Source: Nematostella vectensis
Lineage: Eukaryota > Cnidaria > Anthozoa > Actiniaria > Edwardsiidae
Assembly: GCF_932526225.1 (NCBI RefSeq)
Contig: NC_064044.1
Span: forward strand, 12,848,084 to 12,912,083
Direction of reading: 5' to 3'
DNA length: 64,000 nt
Positions 39,801 through 47,200 of this stretch are shown here, one piece after another. The notes beneath the pieces were generated by a model, which saw only the letters and a program-made list of their open reading frames with translations, did not search any database and was not told the origin of the DNA. Position numbers and translations under genes: made by a program. The number at the start of each line of letters is the position of its first letter. Position 1 is the first letter of the stretch.

Positions 39801-42616
39801 TGTGCCAGGGGGGGGGGGGGGGTGACAGGATGTCCAAAGAGGGTGGGGGAAGAGGTATGCCAGGCTGTATCAAGGGGGTTGAGGGTCAAGGAGGGGTACC
39901 AGAAGTATGTGCCACGGGGTGACAGGATGTCCAAAGAGGGTGGGGGAAGGGGTATGCCAGGCTGTATCAAGGGGGTTGAGGGTCAAGGAGGGGTACCAGA
40001 AGTATGTGCCACGGGGTGACAGGATGTCCAAAGAGGGGAAGTGGAGAGGAGGGGGTGCCAAGTTATGTTAAGGGGGGGCTGTCAAGGTGGGTATGAGGAC
40101 TTGCCACGGGGGTTGATGGCATGGTTATTATACAAGGTGTAAAATGTTTCTATTCTTTGTAAAATATGGGGGTATACACCCCTTGGGCCAAGCCCTTTGT
40201 CTGTGCAGTTGCAGTCAAAACCTAATTCTGTTTTGTTTTCTATAGCAACAAGAGCTCTCCAAGATGAGGAGAGTCCGCTCCATTGTAGACTTTTGCTGGG
40301 TCCAAGTGAGGTGAGCCAAGTTTCCTGTGTACTGCTCTTAGGAAGTGTTCATAAATGATTTAAGGGGGGAATGAAGAGGAGTGAGTGGGCAGGAGGCCTT
40401 AAAATTTTAGAGCCTCTCTCCTTCATTGTTATTTTTTTTAGATGCACCCCCTTAAAGCCCCCCCCCCCTTTTCACAGCCTTCGCTACTTTGGTTTATTAA
40501 GCATTTTCAGAGTCTTCCCCATACCCTCCCCCCTTTCCCTCTCCTACCTTAGTCTGATATAGTCTGGTCTGGTCTAAGTTGTTCTTTTCTTGTTGTTTTT
40601 GTTTAGTATGCTGCAAAGATTTATATAATGGAAGCAAAGGAGGAGAATAGCATTAGTCACGAGGTAATCAACTGCTTAGTCACAGATATCATTACCATCA
40701 TTAATCACCATCTTCACGACCACAAAATTCATTACCACAACCACCTATCATCACCATTATCATCACCAGGGCCGTAGCAGGGGTTGGGATACTGGGGGCA
40801 CGTGCCCCGAAATGTTTTAAAAATTCTGAGGAAATGACCAGAAGGGGTGTGCCCCCCCCCCCCCCACGCAATGTCTTTGTAATGTTTCTGTATCGTGCCC
40901 CCCAATAATTCTAGGCCTGCTAGGCTGCTACGCCCGTGATCACCGCAATCATTACCATTATCACCCCCCCCCCTATTTTTTATCAACTTCACCACAAAAT
41001 TCATTACCACAGCCAAATATCATCACCATTTATCACAATTAATCAATTATTACCGTCACCACCAACCATTATTGTCACCATCATCACCACAATCTGTTAT
41101 AACAACTACAATCATCACTGTATATAATCATCACCAAAGTTATTAACCAATCATCAGCAGCATTACCTCATTCTCTATGACTAGCCTTAGTTGCCAAGGG
41201 TATCCATAAATACTGTGATCACCATGTCACCAGCCATGATATTACACTATCATTACTCCCCTTCACTGGAATAACACCAGAGTCTTTTCACAGGTTGCCC
41301 AGTACATCCACTTTGCGGACCCTGTATTGGAAGCATTCCTTAAAAAGTATGCCGAGGAGGAAGAGAGGGAAATACAAAGAATTAAAGAATGGTAAGAGAA
41401 TTGACTTGCTTGTGGTGACTCCAGTCATTTGACTTTTATTGGATGATCTTGCTCATGATAAGTGTAAAGAATCATGCATTATCAATGATATCAATGATTT
41501 TAATAAGCACACAGGGTGCTTATTTCATTTTCTGGGTCCTTTTTTTGGGGGGGAGGGAGTGCTCAGGGCAGTTATTCATAAATTCTCATACACCTGGAAC
41601 CATGGGCTCATAATATGAGCTGACTCAAAGATCTCAAGTGTGGCTCAATTCATTGTTCCTTTCTGAAGTTTTTTCATACAAATTCTCTGAGAATAGACGG
41701 AGAGGGATGTTACCCCACATTGCAAAGCCCTTGTTCTGCTCCCCTGGATATTTTATGATTTTATTATATTAAGGGGGTGGAGTCTCAAGGAGGGGTACCA
41801 GAAGTATGTGCCACGGGGGTGACAGGATGTCCAAAGAGGGTGGGGGAAGGGGGATGCCAGGCTGTATTAAGGGGATGGAGGGTCAAGGGAGGTACCAGAA
41901 GTATGTGATAGGGGGGTGACAGGATGTCCAAAGAGGGTGGGGGAAGGGATCTGCCAGGCTGTATTAAGTGGGTGGAGTGTCAAGGGGGGTACCAGCAGTA
42001 TGTGCCAGGGGGGGTGACAGGATGTCCAAAGAGGGTGGGGGAAGGGGTATGCCAGGCTGTATTGATCTGCTCCCCTGGAGATTTTATGATTTTCAGGCCT
42101 TTTCCCAGGGGGTATTCCCTGCACACACACACAATGGCTGAAGGTCCACTTTCAGTCCTCAATAGACATGCTATTTGTAGACAAAACAAATGCAAGGGAA
42201 TAAACAAAATCCCTTTTTATTCTTTCGGGGGTGGTCAGATTTTTATCAGAGAACTCCCCCTGGAAAAATTAGGTCCACTTTTTCGGATTTTGCCCCCCCC
42301 CTCCTCCCTTCCCCTACAATAGGAACATCCATACTACCTGACTTGAGATAGTAAGTCTGAAAGTTGAAAGATTTCAGGTAAAAAGAGAATTTTTGTTTTT
42401 TAAAAAATACAGGTTTCTCTTGTGATGAGAATATGATAGGGAAATGAACGTTGTTTACCAGATTTTGTGATTGAAAATAGTTTTGAAGGTCAACTACTTT
42501 AAATGGAATTTTCATACTCCAATAGATTTAATCTTTATTTGGTTCTGTTTTGCAGGTATGCACTTTATCGTGAAAAATTGCAGGAACATCTTTCAGAAAT
42601 TTCCACAGCTGTCTAG
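27853..42616 (+). CDS. Rassf: LIM-RA-SARAH RASSF family protein
   Basis: Thirteen coding exons, all GT-AG and phase-consistent: 27,853-27,892; 28,079-28,173; 34,899-35,035; 35,624-35,702; 36,541-36,726; 36,974-37,102; 37,706-37,792; 38,867-38,980; 39,316-39,367; 40,246-40,310; 40,607-40,663; 41,294-41,391; 42,556-42,616. They total 1,200 nt, 399 aa. Residues 4-60 form a LIM domain ([31 protein letters not shown]). Residues 119-132 hold the conserved [14 protein letters not shown] segment, about 254-346 a Ras-association domain, and about 348-397 a SARAH helix starting [18 protein letters not shown]. The architecture matches Drosophila Rassf and is close to vertebrate RASSF2/4/6. Family members bind active Ras-like GTPases through RA and Hippo/MST kinases through SARAH. 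The start is chosen because the fly protein begins at the same place. Intron 2 is enlarged by an LTR element, and the exon 3 acceptor is tandemly repeated. Confidence 0.93.
28174..30056 (+). other. RASSF intron 2, left part
   Basis: AT-rich intron sequence between the exon 2 donor (GAG|GTAAGT) and the LTR element. I see no further exon or known repeat. Confidence 0.5.
30057..30210 (-). repeat. 3' LTR of the Gypsy-type element
   Basis: 154 bp, identical to the copy at 34,287-34,440. It is preceded in element sense by the polypurine tract at about 30,211-30,222. Confidence 0.96.
30293..30681 (-). pseudogene. Integrase C-terminal end, separated by a frame break
   Basis: A frame of 115 codons (30,640-30,293) carries the end of the polyprotein: a basic beta-barrel-like stretch ([21 protein letters not shown]) then a Pro/Ser/Thr-rich tail. 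It lies in another frame from the main ORF, which stops at 30,682-30,684. The region between 30,641 and 30,690 reads as continuous protein only with a one-base frame change. Either this copy carries a single-base deletion or the base call is wrong. Confidence 0.75.
30682..34254 (-). CDS. Gag-Pol polyprotein of the Gypsy-type element
   Basis: 1,190 codons in one frame. Gag occupies about 1-200, followed by two zinc knuckles ([14 protein letters not shown] and [14 protein letters not shown], about 211-244). The aspartic protease ([10 protein letters not shown], about 296-305) comes next, then reverse transcriptase (about 430-610, with LPFGVASAP and YIDD near 576). RNase H ([11 protein letters not shown], then TDHKPL) and integrase with an HHCC finger ([12 protein letters not shown]) and a DDE core ([21 protein letters not shown]) follow. 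The order PR-RT-RH-IN is that of Ty3/Gypsy. Gag and Pol are fused without a frameshift. The ORF ends early at GDIV because of the frame break near 30,680. The ATG lies 33 bases from the 5' LTR. Confidence 0.95.
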   Translation of the reverse strand: MSVIGQLREFDRQKESFEAYIERLENFMKANGVRKENEVAVLLTAIGPETYGLLRNLLTPEKPDTKTYKDLVDILSGHLHPKPLVIAERFNFHNRFRHDSETVADFGAQLKKLSTHCEFGTFQDEALRDRFVCGLRQEAIQRKLLTEKTLTFAKALEIAQSMEMAESKSSELKGSGSSGSGCGEEVHQLGKKPQKHKKFTQNKGGKPKTACHRCGSAEHDGKSCKYKKYKCDNCGKVGHLKRVCQSKECKETKYVEVSVDNDQEDESLGFFSTREPSSKAVTVTITVNGKEIPMEVDTGAARTVIPEKLFKENFGHLKLKNASTSLKTYSGTVLPLIGETEVLVEYEGQSAKLPLIVAKVESKPAILGRNWLSVVKLNWEHLFSVSSSDLVHELTARFKGVFGTGLGKIKEFQARINVQPEATPRFHKARPVPYALKPAVEAELDRMEKEGIVTKVSHSEWAAPLVVVPKADGGVRLCGDYKVTVNPVLDVDQYPLPNPQDLLSALAGGTKFSKLDLKHAYQQLPLGEESKKFLTVNTCKGLYQYNRLPFGVASAPAVFQSTIDTILKGIDGVVCYIDDILITGRNDQEHKARLEAVLERLEKYGISLKLSKCSFLEDRVGFLGHVIDAEGVHPSPEKVRAVVDAPAPTNVTELRSFLGMLQYYGKFLPNLSTLLHPLNNLLRDGVEWSWLPECEQAFTSAKELLQSAKVLTHYDVNLPIKLACDASPYGIGAVISHVMPGGEERPIAFASRTLTGSEKNYAQLEKEALSIIYGVKKFHQFLYGRRFILETDHKPLLTILGPKSAIPTLAAARLQRWALILASHQYDVVYRKGVDHSNADGLSRLPVDKPRVSEETEIYHFSYVDDLPVTAKDIAMETRKDSVLSKVLHYVKSGWPQQTQEEELRPYFNRRLELSVEQDCVLWGLRVIIPEAFQEKILHDLHADHPGMCRMKSLARSYLWWPKLDQAIENMVHNCEACQSVRKQPATAPLIPWKWPVRVWQRVHMDYAVKDGVNFFVVVDAHSKWPEIIATSSTTAPKTIEMLAGLFASHGLPEEMVSDNGPPFISSELDMFMKSNGIRHTRVPRYHPASNGEAERYVQTLKQALLTSKFDQGKSLQQRLSSFLFSYRNTPHTVTGQTPAELFLKRKPRTCLALLQPNLAQHVEERQMKEKQQHDGGRTKTREFLPGDIV
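34287..34440 (-). repeat. 5' LTR of the Gypsy-type element
   Basis: 154 bp, identical to 30,057-30,210. The promoter should lie in this LTR and drive transcription leftwards, antisense to RASSF. Confidence 0.96.
34538..34916 (+). repeat. Tandem array over the RASSF exon 3 acceptor
   Basis: Units of 62-64 bp, each spanning polypyrimidine tract, AG acceptor and start of exon 3: 34,728-34,791, 34,792-34,853 and 34,854-34,916 are nearly identical, with acceptors before 34,774, 34,836 and 34,899. Units 34,665-34,727, 34,601-34,664 and 34,538-34,600 are progressively decayed copies of the same length. The functional exon continues from 34,917. Each recent unit repeats CATCGAGGGATTCCTTACTG, encoding HRGIPYC. 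Confidence 0.9.
35950..36320 (+). pseudogene. LINE reverse-transcriptase C-terminal fragment
   Basis: The frame 35,964-36,317 reads [20 protein letters not shown], then ...[13 protein letters not shown]: the C-terminal segment downstream of the catalytic core in CR1/Jockey-type LINE proteins. It lies in RASSF intron 4 in sense orientation and is 5'-truncated, lacking the catalytic motif. Confidence 0.7.
39414..40060 (+). repeat. G-rich minisatellite in RASSF intron 9, about 7 units
   Basis: A unit of about 96 bp with GGGTGACAGGATGTCCAAAG, GGTGGGGGAAGGGGTATGCC, AGGCTGTATTAAGGGG and GGTACCAGCAGTATGTGCC. The G runs on this strand give quadruplex potential. Frames of up to 148 codons through it are artefacts. 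A second array of the same unit sits in intron 12. Confidence 0.93.
40680..41150 (+). repeat. Degenerate (ATC/ACC)n repeat with an inserted element
   Basis: CATCACCATTATC-type low-complexity DNA in RASSF intron 11, interrupted at about 40,767-40,940 by a segment with partly inverted ends (GGGCCGTAGCAGG and CTGCTACGCCCG) and an internal poly-C. The insert is probably a short DNA transposon. Confidence 0.7.
41736..42093 (+). repeat. Second copy of the G-rich minisatellite, flanked by direct repeats
   Basis: About three units of the intron 9 minisatellite (41,763-42,066) lie in RASSF intron 12 between two 27-bp direct repeats starting CTGCTCCCCTGGA (41,736-41,762 and 42,067-42,093) that differ at one base. 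The arrangement looks like insertion of the array with a target duplication. Confidence 0.85.
42205..42310 (+). repeat. Dispersed repeat family B, copy 2
   Basis: Shares AATCCCTTTTTATTCTTTCG, TCAGATTTTTAT, AAAAATTAGGTCC and TTTTTCGGATTTTG followed by a C run with 16,540-16,680. In RASSF intron 12. Confidence 0.55.
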
Positions 42617-43130
42617 AGAATTCCAAATTTTAAATAGAGTACAAGATAAATATTAGTTTTGTATTTAAATTTTGGGCCAAATGGAGGCATTAATTATAAT
42701 GTTTATTTTTTATTGGATTGGCCTTATGATATTTATTTCAAATAAGATAATTATCAGACTGTCACAAAAGTAATATTAAAATGTGTACATATGTATTATT
42801 GATAAGATATACAGGAAAAATGAAGATATATATGGAATATATAAAACTACTGCTTCAAATCTCTGAATTTGGTTCTAGGAATAAGGAGGTATTAGCATAG
42901 CTTCACTCCCCCTCCCCCTTATATGGCACAAAGTATCATTTAGGGGGGGGGTGGGTGCACAGATAGCTAGGGGACCACTCCAAGCTAAGTGCTTGAAGAC
43001 ACATTATAAATCGATCAAGCAAAGTGGGATAAAATCATATGTGCTCATGTTTCTGCCTTTTGCAATTTGTTTTATTCTGAAACAACACTCCATACTTATT
43101 TATTTCTGTGATTATTAAGAAAATGTAAAT

Positions 43131-43153
43131 AATAAACCTACAAGATGAATAAA
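43131..43153 (+). terminator. RASSF polyadenylation signals
   Basis: Two AATAAA hexamers (43,131-43,136 and 43,148-43,153) about 520 bases after the RASSF stop codon. They are the likely end of its 3' UTR. Confidence 0.5.
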
Positions 43154-43491
43154 TGAAAAAATAATAATGCAACATGACAATTTCTTTTTACATTAGTTAC
43201 CATAGAAACTAGTTAGGTGGAGGGTCCCAGTCTTCTAAGAAATAAAATATTTCTGTGGGTGGGAGGGAAAGTAGAAGTGTAGAAGTCCACTGGTAATCCC
43301 TAACAGGATTGCTAGATTACCTCATTGTTCTATTGTATTATCATTCTTCGTCTGCACCAATCCAATGTGGTGAAATCTTCTGATATTCTACATGACTCGA
43401 AGGGTGGTAAGTAGTTCCTCACCCTCACCCGGGTCACATAGAAGCTAGCTATACATTTTGGGGGTCTTTGAATTAGCATTTAACACATTAA

Positions 43492-43723
43492 AGCCGCATT
43501 GTCACCAGTTTACTTCCGGAGGTCCGACAGAAACCTCAACCGTTAAAAGACAAAAGAATATATTAGAATTCAAGATATTTAACATGCCATCCGCTTTAAA
43601 TTATCAGTCACATCCTCAAAGAAACTTCCAACACTGCTTTCAATATATTTTTCGCATTTTCCGTCGAAAATAATCGGATATTGTTAGGTAATCGACCGGA
43701 AGTAAACTGGTGACAATGCGGCT
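43492..43723 (+). mobile_element. piggyBac-like MITE, copy 1
   Basis: 232 bp with 28-bp inverted ends (AGCCGCATTGTCACCAGTTT and its complement) flanked on both sides by TTAA (43,488-43,491; 43,724-43,727). TTAA targets are the signature of piggyBac-type elements. It lies between the convergent RASSF and ADRM1 genes. No coding capacity. Confidence 0.88.
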
Positions 43724-44134
43724 TTAAAGAGGTTCATCTTTATTGAACTAGCATATAACTCATTTTGGGCGTCTCTATTGGACTAGCATGCACTGTTATG
43801 CTGCACTAGGATGGAGGTATCACTCCTGGGGAATGTGCCCCACCAATATTTAAAAAAAAATTATAAGGAAATGACCAGTCGTGTGTGGCTGGGCCAACAA
43901 AATTTTCTTTATCATGTAGAGTGGTTTCAAAAAAACAGTGAAATACTATTTATTTGATTTAGTCTTAAAACACTGTAATGGCTTTGTTATCTTTTGTTCT
44001 GGCTTGACTATTACACTTTAACAATTACATTTTGTTGCACAGGATTTTGAAAACAACTCTATCCTGCCCCCAACCCAATATTTGAAGGCCCATTACATGT
44101 TGGAACAGCATTCAGCACATTTTAGAGGACTCTT

Positions 44135-44140
44135 TTTATT
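44135..44140 (-). terminator. ADRM1 polyadenylation signal
   Basis: AATAAA on the minus strand, 100 bases beyond the ADRM1 stop codon. Confidence 0.55.
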
Positions 44141-44239
44141 GAACTAGCATTCAACATACAGTATTTCAGAAGTCTCTCTTCTTTTTACTAGCATTCATTA
44201 CAATATCAAGCTGGTTACAAGGTCCTAAAGGAAGCATAA

Positions 44240-47200
44240 TCAATCCAGGCTCATGTGTTCATCTTCATCATCGTCTTTCTTTGGCTTCTCCTCGGCAGCG
44301 GAGGGTGCACGTGAGCTCTCGGCACTAGTGCTCCCAGCAGTGGTGGGGCGTGAGGACGCCTGAAGGGCCTGCACAAACTGGTCCATGTCTGAAACGGACA
44401 GTGTTCACAATATCATTAGTATGCTTTATTTTCAGACATAAGAGTGGTTTTCATAAACCTGTGAAAGAAGGTGTACACTGTAATAGTCGAACTGTAGTAG
44501 TTAAACCAGCATAAAGAAAACAAGATGTAAGAGTGTATTATTAGTCGACAGCTAAATCACTATCACAAGAGGGTGGGATTCAGATTGGCAGATCCGGGCC
44601 TAAAATGATATGGGGATTACGGATTAAAAAAAAAAGATATAGCAGATTGTTGGATTCTCAAAACATAAAGGATCATGGTGTCTATCATGCGCTGAGGATT
44701 TGGACTAAAGCAAAACCTTGTGCAGATGGGTGGATTTTCAAAATAAAATGCCTCCCACTCATTCTCTCCCACAAACCAAAAAAATGTTTTTTTTAGACTT
44801 TAGCCAATTTTATTGTTCGATCAATTAATGTGTGTTCATTAAAAAAAATAATTGTTCAACATTGAGTGCTCCTAATGCTCTATTGCTCACATTCCCCTAG
44901 CTAATCCTTTTAATTCGGCTGGAGGATATCCAGTATTACACGATGGACTTAAAGGATTTCCGACGAAGAGAACACATACCTCCCTGAGCAGCAGCCATCA
45001 CTACATCTTCACCAAAACCAAACTGGGACATGAGCGGACCAAGTTGGCCTGACTGAAGAGCAGTGCTGAACATCCCAACAGCCTGAAAAAAGACATGACA
45101 AGTTTGCTAAATATGTAATATGTAAGGATGTAACGGCACAAAGTATTGACAGTTCTGTTAGAAGTTTAAAATTGACAATATGCTTTGTTTATTAATACTT
45201 TAGTGACCTTAATATAAACATTTTAATATTTACACCCCTTTTTCCTTAAAAATTTAATAATACACTGCTGCAATTAAAAAGGTGCCCCTCCAACCCTCTG
45301 AAGCCACCACTGCTTTCATCAGCTTCGCTCCCCTGACATACCACAGAGAAGAGAAATTGCTCCTTTCCCCCATTTTCATTCATCTTTATTGTGTTTATGT
45401 CTACATTCCCAGTTCTGAACATAACATAATTTTTTTCATCCCCCTTTCTTCTTCCCTGCACAAAATTTACTTTCTTGCTTCCCAATTTACCTTTTTGAGA
45501 CATCCTATTCACTTTTCTAGGACTGCGAAGACCAGAGACCTTCCCTCCCTCCTTTTTATGTAACTTGTTTTCAAGCAACTCTCTTACCTGGAACTATGGA
45601 GACAAGAGGCCACTCCCTCTTTTACCTCTTCTTTCACTTCCCCTTACTTCAAGCAAATCTCTCACCTGATGGAATCTTGGAGACCTGAGGCCTTCCCTAC
45701 ACTATCCTACCTTAAGTCATACCTATCCTATACTTCCAACTACTTCATGCACCTCAAAGGTCTTCCCTTCTCTCCTCCCCTTAGTCGTACCTCTCCTGTT
45801 ACTTCACCTCCCTTACCTGCTGGAATTGTGGAGACCAGAGAGTGGAGGACACTTCTGATGACACTGGGGGCAGCTCACTACCCGAGGGCAAGAAAGGGGC
45901 AAGGCCTTCACGGAACTCAGGGTTATTCAACAAGGGGCCAATGGCTTCAGGTGTCAACACCCTGGACAGATCAACACCTAGGAATAAGATACACCAGCTT
46001 TAGACAACAAGATGACAATAGGCTTTAAAGCCGCATTGTCACCAGTCTACTTCCGGTCGAATACGTTACAATATTCGATGATTTTTAACGGAAAACGGGA
46101 AAAATATTTCAAAATATTGAAAGCAGTGTGTCTATTGGAAGTTTCTTTGAGGATGTGATTGATAATTTAGAGCGGATGGCCTATTAAATATCTCGGATTT
46201 TAATAGATTCTTTTGTCTTTTAACGGTTGAGGTTTCCGTCGGACCTCCAGAAGTAAACTGGTGACAATGCGACTTTAAGCTTGTGTTTTCTTGTGTGCGC
46301 CATGAAAGGTGAAACATGTCATACAAAATTCTGGGCTTGCAAATTTGCTAATCACAATTTATTTTTAAAAAAAATACCAATGCAAAATAAGCAAAGTAAC
46401 ATTTTGTCTTCTTGCATTAACTCTTGGCAGATTAATTTGGCAGGATTCTCTGCCTCAAAGACTTATTGTTTACAATAAAAATGTTTGGTTATTCTGTCTC
46501 CTGTTCTGAAACTAAGGGCTCTCTTACATCAACATATAAATATAATTGCTATCTTTTAAAAAGAGGTAATTTCCATCATCGTTTTACCAAGGTCCATGAT
46601 TAAAAGTTGATGCGAGTAATGTGGCTCTTTGTAACAAAACTTTAGAATTATGGCCATGTTCCATTCTGTTAATACTCAACATACTTTCCTGTTGTTGCCC
46701 CTGGTCAGGCGTGGCTGTAAAACAAACAATTGCAGTGTTAAATCTCTAGAGTTACTGAATAGGCACCTAGTCTAGGAGAAAAAGAAATGAATAGGCACCT
46801 ATTCAGGGAAGGGATGACAGGATATACAGTAGCTTACCCTGGATATTTGACAGGATATATAACAGTAGCTTACCCTGGATATTTGACAGGTTATACAGTA
46901 ACTTTTCCTGGATATTTGACAGGATATATAACAGTAGCTTATCCTGGATATTTGACAGGTTATACAGTAACTTTTCCTGGATATTTGACAGGATATATAA
47001 CAGTAGCTTACCCTGGATATTTGACAAGATATACAGTAGCTTACCCTGGATATTTGACAGGATATATAACAGTAGCTTACTCTGGATATTTGACAGGATA
47101 TACAGTAACTTTTCCTGGATATTTGACAGGATATATAACAGTAGCTTACCCTGGATATTTGACAGGATATACAGTAGCTTACCCTGGATATTTGACAGGA

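Noticed and set aside
39379-40061. G/P-rich frames of up to 148 codons in RASSF intron 9 and similar ones in intron 12
   Set aside because: Artefacts of the G-rich minisatellite; flanking RASSF exons splice across them in correct phase.
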